From: Hyphomicrobiales bacterium
GTDB taxonomy: Bacteria > Pseudomonadota > Alphaproteobacteria > Rhizobiales > Rhizobiaceae
Assembly: GCA_900469965.1 (NCBI GenBank)
Contig: UBZP01000025.1
Coordinates: 195,073-259,072, forward strand
DNA length: 64,000 nt
Direction: 5' to 3'
Below the pieces are notes generated by a model that was given only the letters and a program-made list of their open reading frames with translations, ran no database searches and had not been told where the DNA came from. Position 1 is the stretch's first letter, and every line of letters starts with the position of its first letter. A program made the position numbers and the translations under genes. Positions 27,684 through 35,949 of the stretch are shown here, piece after piece.

Positions 27684-30311
27684 TCAGAACGCGGATCTGT
27701 AGCGCAAAGACCGCTTCACTATAAGCATCGTCAGCATGTCGAAGATATATTTCATTGCGACAGCCAGTGAAAAACTCAGAACAATTACGATTGCCACGTT
27801 CACAACTTCAAACATACCTAATTTGGAAACAAAAAATACTATCGGGTTGTGTATGATGTATACGAAGAGCGTCGTCGATGCGAGGAGGCTCAACATACGT
27901 GCGAGGGGCAGTGGCGCCATGAACTGTGGGTAGAAAGCGAGAATCGCTACAGTGGCGGCTAATTTTGCCGCCACAAACTTCTGCATGCCGAGTCCCATCA
28001 AAAGAACCATGTCGACACAGATCAGAATTAACGTAACAAAAACAGTTTTTTCACCTCGCATCTTGCAGATCATCCATCCGGCGGCGAAAATAGAAAGACA
28101 CTCAGCAAATCCTCGTTCAATGTGGTATGGCACCCCTCCAATTTCACCTTTCAGTATATATTCAACGGCCATGACCACGATCAGCAATAAATTCAATACC
28201 GCCGCCGAAGCCCACGGATATTTTTCTATCGAATGACGCATTGATGGAATCATTGAAACGATCGCCAAAAATACAACGATCTGGACGTAGAGAGATACGA
28301 ACCAATAAGGCTCCAGCAACGTTCCATAACTCCAAATTCTATAATTCTCCAAGAGCAATATATAATCTAGCGGGACTTTTTCCCGCATCAATCCATAACA
28401 AATCAGCAACATGTAATACAATGGAATAATTAAATACAGAGTCTTCAAAATTATCTTACCGTAATTTCCTTCTTCAATCTGTCTCATCTGGAATTTAGCA
28501 GCAGAAAAACCAATGAGAAGTATCAATATCCATGTCCCGCCGTAAAAAATCGAATAGTCGCTTGCATGACCAATGACGATCATCGTAATCGCCGCGAGGC
28601 GCAATACGATATCCGATCCTATGGCAACGACACCACGACTGCGGGCAGACGCCGGCGCCGCCAAGAGATTGGAAAGTTGAGAAACCGTCATGTTTTCCCA
28701 ACCCTGTGGGGCCTGTCCCAACCGCTCCTCAAGGAACATCTGCACATCAATGTAGCTTAAAGAGTCTCCGCCCAACGAGGTAAAACTGTCGGAAGCACTG
28801 ACGGAGCGGCTACGCGTTGCACGCTTCAGTGTATCCGCCACGCTCTCGGTTGATCGGGCACTCAATCGCTCCACGTCATTTTTCGCGATCAACTCCTCGG
28901 CAATTGCGCGCAACGCCCTTTGATCGGGTTTGCCGGATGACAGCAATGGCAACTCTTCCAACGGCCCAGCAACCAAGGCATCTTGAGGAAGCGCATAGGC
29001 GTCACAGACGATTTGCACCACCTCGTCGCCTTGGTTTGAATCACGATGAAGGAGAACGAGGCGATCGCCCACCGACACCGCATTCGCGACCACTCCCTTG
29101 TCGCTGAGAACCGCCTCGATCTGATCAAGACTGAGGCGCAAACCATAAAGCTTCACAAAGCGCTTCAGACGGCCAACGATGCGGAAATAACCTCCTGGCG
29201 TCCGTTCAGCGATATCGCCGGTTCGAAGCTCCAGGTATTCTTTTCCCAACGCAAGGTCCGCGCGGCTCTGCGCATACCCCATCATAACGTTGGGCCCTTG
29301 GTAGACCAACTCACCGGCTACGCCCGTTCCCGTGATTTCCTTGCCGCTATCGTCGACGAGCCAAAGCCGACCTCCAGGAACCGCCTTTCCAATCGTGTCA
29401 AAAGCAGTCGCAACATCTTCGGCAGGGACAAAGGAAATGCGCGGTGCGGCTTCGGTCTGGCCGTACATGATAAAAAAGAGCCATTTGTTCTCTGTGGCCA
29501 TTTCAGCAAAGCGTTTCGCCAATCCAGGGGCCAGCTTACCCCCGGCCTGCGTCATGTAGCGAAGGCTTGGCAGTTTCCAGACCTCTGGCCTCATGTGATT
29601 CAGCAATTCGATTTGATGCGGCACCATTGCAAGGCTTGTCACGTGCGCCTGGCGCGCATCTTCCCAGAACTGCGCTTCAGATACGGAACGTTCAGTCATC
29701 AGCAGGCAAGCGCCGACCAGGAGGTAAGAATTTACGACCGATATTCCGTATGAATAGTGGAGTGGCAAGGTTGTTGCCGCACGATCAGAGACCTTTATAT
29801 TCAGATATTCTGCAATCGAAGCGGCGTTGGATGCGATATTTTCCTGCGAAAGGCGAACCAGCTTCGGATCGCCGGTGCTGCCCGAGGTCGATAGAAGCAG
29901 CGCAAGCTCTGCTGCGGGCTCTTCAGCCACCCCGGCCCCCAATACTCCCCCAACCTCAGACTGAACAATCTCCAGCCCCGTGTCCGAGCACGCAATATGG
30001 ATGTCGGGGTGCCAGATATCGGACAAAGCCGTGTTCGGGCTCAGCTGCCCCTTCTCCACAACGAGCAAAGGAAAGCCGGTACGCAGAACCCCTATATAGG
30101 CGGCAACGGCCTCCGGGGATGTCACAAAGTCCAAGGCCACCAAAGGGCGACTTGTTCTCGCGCTTTGTGTCACGCGCTCCCGCCATCTGTCTGCCATTTG
30201 GTTAAGCTGCCGATAGCTAATGGAGTCGGAAGCGGGGAATATGAGCGCAGGATTATCCCACATCTCATCTGAAAATTCTTCGAAGAGCCAGAATTTCTTA
30301 AACCTATGCAT
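27684..30311 (-). CDS. AMP-forming acyl/amino-acid ligase - carrier protein - membrane acyltransferase fusion
   Basis: 875 residues in three modules. Residues 1-470 are an adenylating enzyme: LLLSTSGSTGDPKLV (P-loop, about 140), YGQTEAAPR (about 290), RTGDIAE and GRLKRFVKLYGLRLS hinge, and the A10 Lys in LLSSGKPDQ. Residues about 480-555 are a carrier domain with the phosphopantetheine Ser in TSLGGDSLSYIDVQ. From about 565 ten hydrophobic helices follow, starting VLRLAAITMIVIGHASD, which carries the Arg and His of acyltransferase_3 enzymes. The protein should activate a carboxylic acid, hold it as a thioester and pass it across the membrane to a glycan or other acceptor. GGAGG nine bases before the ATG at 30311 selects that start over one three codons upstream. 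Base composition is more AT-rich than the core genes, which suggests transfer. Confidence 0.85.
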   Translation of the reverse strand: MHRFKKFWLFEEFSDEMWDNPALIFPASDSISYRQLNQMADRWRERVTQSARTSRPLVALDFVTSPEAVAAYIGVLRTGFPLLVVEKGQLSPNTALSDIWHPDIHIACSDTGLEIVQSEVGGVLGAGVAEEPAAELALLLSTSGSTGDPKLVRLSQENIASNAASIAEYLNIKVSDRAATTLPLHYSYGISVVNSYLLVGACLLMTERSVSEAQFWEDARQAHVTSLAMVPHQIELLNHMRPEVWKLPSLRYMTQAGGKLAPGLAKRFAEMATENKWLFFIMYGQTEAAPRISFVPAEDVATAFDTIGKAVPGGRLWLVDDSGKEITGTGVAGELVYQGPNVMMGYAQSRADLALGKEYLELRTGDIAERTPGGYFRIVGRLKRFVKLYGLRLSLDQIEAVLSDKGVVANAVSVGDRLVLLHRDSNQGDEVVQIVCDAYALPQDALVAGPLEELPLLSSGKPDQRALRAIAEELIAKNDVERLSARSTESVADTLKRATRSRSVSASDSFTSLGGDSLSYIDVQMFLEERLGQAPQGWENMTVSQLSNLLAAPASARSRGVVAIGSDIVLRLAAITMIVIGHASDYSIFYGGTWILILLIGFSAAKFQMRQIEEGNYGKIILKTLYLIIPLYYMLLICYGLMREKVPLDYILLLENYRIWSYGTLLEPYWFVSLYVQIVVFLAIVSMIPSMRHSIEKYPWASAAVLNLLLIVVMAVEYILKGEIGGVPYHIERGFAECLSIFAAGWMICKMRGEKTVFVTLILICVDMVLLMGLGMQKFVAAKLAATVAILAFYPQFMAPLPLARMLSLLASTTLFVYIIHNPIVFFVSKLGMFEVVNVAIVIVLSFSLAVAMKYIFDMLTMLIVKRSLRYRSAF

Positions 30312-31425
30312 ATAGCTCATCCTCCAAAATATATTTCAGCCCCAAGATAAACCATCGAGAAATAGCGCTGAACTGACCCGCTTGGATGATTTTTTTATTT
30401 ATTAACTTGATAAAATTATTCCTATAGAACAGCAGCACAATTGCCGAATGAACAGTACGAAAATTCTATTCAATACTGATCAAAAAATTAGATAAACATG
30501 GTATTCGCAGAGATACCTTCAACTTGCAGAGACGACGCCATCCGACTCATTGGTCCGGCAGGGTTCACATCCGCCAGCAACTGAGAGAGTTGGACTTCGG
30601 CTTCGTTTGGAAGGGCTATCGATCGTGGTCCGAAACGACAAACGTTCGCCATCGAAGAGGAGCCTCGTCTCGCCCCCCAACAGCCTTCAAACACTGACGC
30701 ATCCCTGTCCTCCCGCGCCAATACCTGACTGAACCCCGTGCACCGCAGGAACGACACTCGACATTCGCTGGCGGACAAACATATCCCTCTCCCAAATATG
30801 AGGCCGGCAAGCACGGGCGATGTCCCGCCCGGCGTAGCCGCCAACGACGAAGACAAATTCGTTCAGCCAAACAACGAACAAGTCGTTAATTCGTTACAAA
30901 TCCAAGCTCATTCGTCTCTTCAACCTTGGGCTCATCAGGCAACGTCAGATTCTAAAACTAATACCACCATAAATCATTATTCTCCGAAATCCAACTTTCA
31001 CATTTTCATAATTGTTATGTATAACAACGATATATTTTCTGAATACAATAACCATAATCAATATCACATTAACACGTTGACAGGCTTTACGGCAGGCATC
31101 AAAAATTTCCCATCTGGTGCATATACTATCGCATTTCATTATTAGGTAGTCAATGCTGCTATTCTACAGAGCCTGTATTAGTTATTATTTACGGTATCTG
31201 ATGATATTCTGGTCCGCCCTCATCATATCTGGCAGGCAATACACCCTGGACATTCCATCAGTGTGAAAACTCGTCCGAAGCGCCTCGACCCGCGCTCCGC
31301 CAAGCATTCGAAGCACTCTCCGACCTCCGTCCTCCCCGCGCCTCGTAAAAGGCAATCGCCCGCGTGTTATAACTGAACGACCTTCAACGCTCGCCCACGA
31401 GCGAGCTCAGTGTTGGCGCAGAAAG

Positions 31426-31462
31426 CCCTCCCCTGACATGGGCGAGACAACGCGGATGTGGC
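31426..31462 (+). repeat. Repeat motif M, copy 1
   Basis: A roughly 36-base stretch containing CTGACATG and GAGACAACGCGGATGTGG that recurs in the same orientation at 33317-33353 with a few mismatches. Confidence 0.65.
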
Positions 31463-31638
31463 ATCGGATGTCGCGAATGAGATGAAGACTTTTAAGACCC
31501 CACTTGAACACGACCGCAGCAGTTCTGAAAAACGCGATTTAGTCGACCCCACCGAAAACGGGCGCCTTGGCCTGGCCCCTGACGACGCACGAGATTGCAG
31601 GTTGAGAGCCTCGAATTTCCGCAGCGGAGTGCGCCTTT

Positions 31639-31727
31639 CACATCCAAATACGACCCCCTCATCTAGGTCGAGCAGTTCGCTACCACACCCCCACCCTTGA
31701 TACGCCCGCCAATCTCGCCGATGACTC
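31639..31727 (-). repeat. Dispersed degenerate repeat, copy C2
   Basis: Read on the minus strand this is about 80 percent identical over 88 bases to copy C3 (32997-33082), sharing for example agggtgggggtgtggt and cgacctaga. Its first 38 bases match C1. It is inverted relative to both. Confidence 0.8.
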
Positions 31728-31883
31728 AAATTGCAGTGACTTGAGGAAGAATTGCCCCGCAGTACGAGTTCCACATTGACAAACAACTTATACGATATTG
31801 GGGTGGATGATCTGTGATCTCATTGATCTCAGAAACGAGTAAGAGCGAGCGAGAACAACCATCCAGAGAAGGGTCCACCAGTA

Positions 31884-32186
31884 GTGCTAAGCAAACGAAC
31901 GGCATTCTCGCTATGGATTGTAGCGGTGACGCTATTTATAATTTCGCAAGTAATATTTATTGCAATTGCGGAAAAGGATGGCTCAAGCTTATGGCCAACT
32001 TTGCTGATTCTTACATCTAGAATTGGATTATTTTGTTTCTCATTCATGATTTTATTGACAATTTATATTAAATTTTTTTACGTTTTTTGGGCTGTATACA
32101 GCACATCCCCGGAATTCTGGGGCCGTAACACCAAGATTATCCGAAGATACGTCGTATGGCGAGATGAAAGTTATTCAAGAGATTGA
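31884..32186 (+). CDS. Small two-helix membrane protein, unknown
   Basis: 100 residues from a GTG start (AGAAGGG ten bases upstream) with two hydrophobic helices (about 7-28 and 38-66) and a charged tail (RNTKIIRRYVVWRDESYSRD). The gene is AT-rich, in keeping with the surrounding accessory block. No family recognised. It is followed 63 bases later by another unfamiliar gene on the same strand. Confidence 0.5.
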   Translation: MLSKRTAFSLWIVAVTLFIISQVIFIAIAEKDGSSLWPTLLILTSRIGLFCFSFMILLTIYIKFFYVFWAVYSTSPEFWGRNTKIIRRYVVWRDESYSRD

Positions 32187-32249
32187 TAGATATGGCAGAA
32201 GAATATCGATTCTACGCCCAAGTTGCGGTCCACCGAAAGAAGGCGATTC

Positions 32250-32912
32250 ATGGACTCTTTTCTTAAGCGTCTTCTCGCACGCGTTGCTGTTACCGCGCTG
32301 GCGGGGTCCATTGCATGCCAGAACTCGGCAGCCGAGCCGTTCGACTTCAGTACCGACTTCATTGGTGTACCGCGCGCCGGCAAGTTTGGCTTCACGGTCC
32401 TTCCTGAACGGCTAGGGATAGGCATGAAAGGCGGCGATCTCGCTCGAAGAGATGCCGTATTTGCCTTGTCTACGACAATTGCGGCTGCTGCTGGCGTTCA
32501 AGTCGAAAGGCAGAAAGGTGTCACGCGGAATTTCATCGGTATGGCGTTTGGCGATGAGATTGTAACTCCCGAGAGAGTCCGCTTTGAAGCACTCGAGGGA
32601 ATCAATGTCGAGGAACCTTTCCGAAAACTGATCTTGTCCGCATTCAATCCAGAGCTGCAGTGCATTTCGGGCGTCCTCTTGGGCGACGACGGAAGCTTCA
32701 ACAAAGCGCTCATCATCGCAAATAACGACGTGAGCCTTGATGAATTGAATTCGTGCACCGCGGAAGCAATGTCCAGCATTCTTGGAATAAATGGACGATC
32801 GATATCAAAAATATCGCCATTCTCGCAAAAACTTGAAACCTTATTTCGACTGGTCTCATTGAGAGCGTCATGTTTGTCGAAGCAGGTCGATGATGTAAGG
32901 GCTTGCAGATAG
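32250..32912 (+). CDS. Exported protein resembling DUF2927
   Basis: 220 residues with a signal peptide ([25 protein letters not shown]). The mature part ([26 protein letters not shown], then [43 protein letters not shown]) recalls the DUF2927 layout, with a conserved Cys and a zincin-like helix but no HExxH. The similarity is from memory and weak. GAAGGCG precedes the ATG at 32250. It may form a pair with the small membrane protein upstream. Confidence 0.5.
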   Translation: MDSFLKRLLARVAVTALAGSIACQNSAAEPFDFSTDFIGVPRAGKFGFTVLPERLGIGMKGGDLARRDAVFALSTTIAAAAGVQVERQKGVTRNFIGMAFGDEIVTPERVRFEALEGINVEEPFRKLILSAFNPELQCISGVLLGDDGSFNKALIIANNDVSLDELNSCTAEAMSSILGINGRSISKISPFSQKLETLFRLVSLRASCLSKQVDDVRACR

Positions 32913-32996
32913 AGCATTCCGATCTTGAGGGATCGTGTCGGCGATAGTCGAAAGCCGACAGGTCGCCATGCAATATGCCCGCGAGGGGCCGGTGAG

Positions 32997-33082
32997 AGTC
33001 ACCGGAGAGATTGGCGGATGTGCCGAGGGTGGGGGTGTGGTGGCGGACTGTTCGACCTAGACGAGGGTCGCATTTGGATGTG
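32997..33082 (+). repeat. Dispersed degenerate repeat, copy C3
   Basis: Plus-strand copy of the C2 repeat (gagattggcgg, agggtgggggtgtggtgg, tcgacctagacgag, catttggatgtg in order). Outward-facing relative to C2; the two flank the small-membrane-protein/DUF2927-like pair. Confidence 0.78.
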
Positions 33083-33316
33083 ATCGAACGATCGAAATGC
33101 GGAGTGCCGCCTGCACGTTCCCGACATTCCACGACTGCCTTGTCCGGCAGGCATGCGATCTGGATTGTTAGGTGAGTTCACCCCCTACAGGCTGGCCGGG
33201 CCAGCGGGCCTTCCGCGACAGCCTTTGCGATCACGGTCTCATCTGCGGGAGTGGTTTCAGTGGTTCTTGCCCTTGCTCGTCATGGCTGTCTCTCCTTGTC
33301 GAATGACGGCACGGGG

Positions 33317-33353
33317 TCCTCCCTGACATGCGGGAGAGACAACGCGAATGTGG
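33317..33353 (+). repeat. Repeat motif M, copy 2
   Basis: Matches 31426-31462: CTGACATG followed by GAGACAACGCGAATGTGG. Confidence 0.65.
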
Positions 33354-33988
33354 AAAAGGATTCCGGGATTGCAGTATATCCTGCCGGGCAGCTATTTCGA
33401 ATCGGATCTCAACCATTCCCCGCTCATGCCACAATCAAACAAATGTCCGAAAGAGCACCAGCCCTAAGAAGGCGGCCACGATTGCGATGACAGCTCGCTC
33501 AATCCAACGCATAAATTTCGACTTGGAGGCGTTCCCTGACAGCATGTTGCCGAGCACGTCACCAAGGAATTGCAGTAAGCCGCCCACCGCGATAAACCTA
33601 TGGATGCATTGATGGCTAGGATCATTGCCCTGATTTCATTTACTTCAGGTTGATTGTGATGATGGCAGCGAGTTCGACTGCAATTGGCTCTACATCTCTG
33701 ATCTTGCGGTCGCCAAGTATGCGAGCATTCCAGGTATCTTCGGGAAAGCCCTCCTGACGGATTGTGCTCATTATAACCGCATCCCCATTCAGCGTCTGGC
33801 TGGCAGGAATTCTATATGGAGTTACTGCAGAAGCACTTCCTTCCAATTATCCCTTTGCCAGCTTGGCTGTGGCGGAACTGGCGGAGGTGCGGAACTGTCG
33901 CAGCAGCGCGAGCGAGATAAGACCACACCCGACAAAAGCGCACCCGACCGACCAAACTCGTGTCGGCTGCCCTCGAGCCGCTCCTGGC

Positions 33989-34723
33989 TCAAACCCGATC
34001 GAGGGTGTCCGAGAATGCCTCTCGCACGACCTTTACATACTGCGAGATCTCCATGGGGCTCAGGTCCTCGCGCGCGCTGTTGGCCTTTTCGCGTTGATGA
34101 TGCTCTTCGGAGGCTTTCTTCATCGTCAGCGTTATTCCGTGCTCGCTCTCATAGGCATCGCGCATGACACCGCCGGAATAGTGCTGGATGTAGCTTTCCT
34201 CGTCGAACACCGAATTGTTGTTCCACAACCTGTGCTCGAGCACCTGCACACCCGGAAAGTCGCGGGAATAGTGGATGAAATGGCCGTTCTCATAGGCCGT
34301 CTTGTCGGCCTTCGGAACGGGGATATCCGCCTTCTCAAGGAGGAGATCGATGAATTCGATCGACCGTTCGCTGTTGGCGAGCAGCACGACCCCGGAGTTG
34401 AGACGCCCGGATTTGCCCTGAGCGAGGCAGATCACACCCTCATCGGAAAAGACCGACTCGAATGGCGGCGTGTGGCCCCGGATCTCGCAATCGGCGTCGA
34501 AAAATGCGACGTCGAAGCCCCGCGCAAGCAGTCCGCGCATGATCTCGACCTTGAGCCATGCCGCCTGACGCGGCGTAATTGCCCAGGGGACCTCGTTGAT
34601 CAGCAGTGACGAGTATCCGTGTTTGCGCCAATATTCCCGCTGAGAGTCGATACATCCGCGCCAGACATCTTCGTAACCATTCAGCGCAATGGTGAAGCAA
34701 GCGCGTCGACGATCTTTTCTCAT
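33989..34723 (-). CDS. Putative nucleotide-sugar glycosyltransferase (GT-A type)
   Basis: 244 residues. A DxD-like motif occurs in GFDVAFFDADCEIRG (about residue 75), and SGRLNSGVVLLANSERSIEFIDLLLEKA fits galactosyl-transferase/GMA12-like or nucleotide-diphospho-sugar transferase folds (N-terminal CIDSQREYWRKHGYSSLLIN). It probably adds one sugar during surface glycan synthesis. GGGAG lies before the ATG at 34723. It is divergent from the next glycosyltransferase gene and begins the polysaccharide cassette. Confidence 0.7.
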   Translation of the reverse strand: MRKDRRRACFTIALNGYEDVWRGCIDSQREYWRKHGYSSLLINEVPWAITPRQAAWLKVEIMRGLLARGFDVAFFDADCEIRGHTPPFESVFSDEGVICLAQGKSGRLNSGVVLLANSERSIEFIDLLLEKADIPVPKADKTAYENGHFIHYSRDFPGVQVLEHRLWNNNSVFDEESYIQHYSGGVMRDAYESEHGITLTMKKASEEHHQREKANSAREDLSPMEISQYVKVVREAFSDTLDRV

Positions 34724-34824
34724 CACAGTCTCCCGTCTTCATTTCTTGGCCGCTGACTTAGCACCTCTTCCGTAAATTGGAAATGACTGCTAATCAGGCA
34801 GCACAAATCCTTGGAACGCCCAGC

Positions 34825-35949
34825 ATGAAGATATTTTTCCCTATAGATATCAATACGGTACGTCCTGGAAATCCTTATTTCCTCGACCTGATGCGAGAGC
34901 TCAACAAGGATAGCCGGGTCGAACTGATTTCGCAGGGCGCGGGATTGTTTTCCACCAAACCCGGCTGGGACATCATTCACATCCAGTTTCCGGAAGCGCT
35001 GACGGGCTGGAAAACGCCGACCGACGAACAGCTCGAACGGATCGGCGCGAATCTCGACAAGGCGAAGGCCAGCGGGTCAGCCATCGTCTGCACGATCCAC
35101 AACTATGAGCCGAAAGCCGACATGGGCGAAAACGGCCACAGACTGTTCACCACCGTGTTCGAGCGAACGGATGGTTTCATTCACCTGGGGCAGAAGTCGG
35201 TCGACGACTTCATCGCCAAGTACGAGGGCAAGGCCTGGGCGAACCGCCACCGGCAGCACGTCATCTATCATTCCGACTACGACTACTATCGCGAGCTCGA
35301 ACGGGTGCACGCTATCGCAGACGAGATCAGTTCGCTGCCTCGCCCGATCTTTCTCGTCTTCGGCGCACTGCGCACTGCAGATGAAGAAAAGCTTGCAAGA
35401 GAGGCTTTTCAGAAGGCCAAGCTTGCCAGCGGCACGCTGGTCTTTGCCGGCCAATTTCACAGCTCAGCAATCTCTGCCAAGGACAAGCGGGCCCTGATCG
35501 CGCAGAAGTCGTCGAACATCAAGCGCTACCACAAGAAGATCGAAGACGAGGAGGTCCTCCCGATTTTCGAGGCGGTCGACTTCGTTTTCCTGCCCAGAGC
35601 CGGCAGATTGAATTCCGGTGTCCAGGCGCTCGCCTATACCTTCGAGAAGCCGTTGATCGCCCCGGACGAGGGCGTCATCGGAGAATTGATGAACCTTGCC
35701 GATGGCTTCCGTTATCAAAAGGGAAGCGCTGCTGCGGCGTCCAGGGCCATACGCCGTGCTGCGAAGGCGTCGGCGGAAAATCTCGAGGCAAGACGCAAGA
35801 AGGTTCGCGCCTTTCGTGATACACACATGCTGCGTTCAGCCGTTGCTGCGCGGCACCTGGAGGTGTACCGCACGGTGATCAAGAAGAAGAAGCCGACAAA
35901 CACCCTGCGCTCTTTCATAACGAGCTACGTCCGGAAACTGAAGCGTTGA
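34825..35949 (+). CDS. Glycosyltransferase, GT-B fold
   Basis: 374 residues. The N-terminal Rossmann half starts MKIFFPIDINTVRPGNPYF and contains AIVCTIHNYEPKADMGENG; the C-terminal donor-binding half includes FVFLPRAGRLNSGVQALAYTFEKPLIAPDEGVIGELM, the usual acidic donor motif region. Acceptor and sugar unknown. I chose the ATG at 34825 since upstream in-frame TTG/ATG codons add a non-conserved-looking leader. Its stop overlaps the TTG start of the next gene (TTGA), so the three plus-strand genes are an operon. Confidence 0.75.
   Translation: MKIFFPIDINTVRPGNPYFLDLMRELNKDSRVELISQGAGLFSTKPGWDIIHIQFPEALTGWKTPTDEQLERIGANLDKAKASGSAIVCTIHNYEPKADMGENGHRLFTTVFERTDGFIHLGQKSVDDFIAKYEGKAWANRHRQHVIYHSDYDYYRELERVHAIADEISSLPRPIFLVFGALRTADEEKLAREAFQKAKLASGTLVFAGQFHSSAISAKDKRALIAQKSSNIKRYHKKIEDEEVLPIFEAVDFVFLPRAGRLNSGVQALAYTFEKPLIAPDEGVIGELMNLADGFRYQKGSAAAASRAIRRAAKASAENLEARRKKVRAFRDTHMLRSAVAARHLEVYRTVIKKKKPTNTLRSFITSYVRKLKR

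Larger units (their letters stand above)
30312..31883. other. AT-rich, gene-poor accessory stretch
   Basis: About 1.57 kb with no gene I can support. 30950-31200 is very AT-rich. A minus-strand frame at 30488-30856 (122 codons) and a plus-strand frame at 30738-31145 show no familiar motif and poor codon bias. The right part holds repeat motif M copy 1 (31426-31462) and repeat C2 (31639-31727). It looks like decayed mobile-element debris. Confidence 0.5.
32913..33988. other. Gene-poor stretch with repeats, between accessory genes and polysaccharide cassette
   Basis: About 1.08 kb with no confident gene. It contains repeat C3 (32997-33082) and motif M copy 2 (33317-33353). A minus-strand frame at 33640-33846 (68 codons from TTG, ending ELAAIITINLK) and a short hydrophobic frame next to it look like gene fragments, but I cannot name the parent. 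Confidence 0.5.

Noticed and set aside
30488..30856. A 122-codon gene in the accessory stretch
   Set aside because: No recognisable motif, ribosome site or codon bias, and alternative frames of the same stretch are equally open.
33640..33846. A 68-codon minus-strand gene from a TTG
   Set aside because: A stop codon immediately precedes it and the only motif-like part is the C-terminal end; it is at best a fragment.
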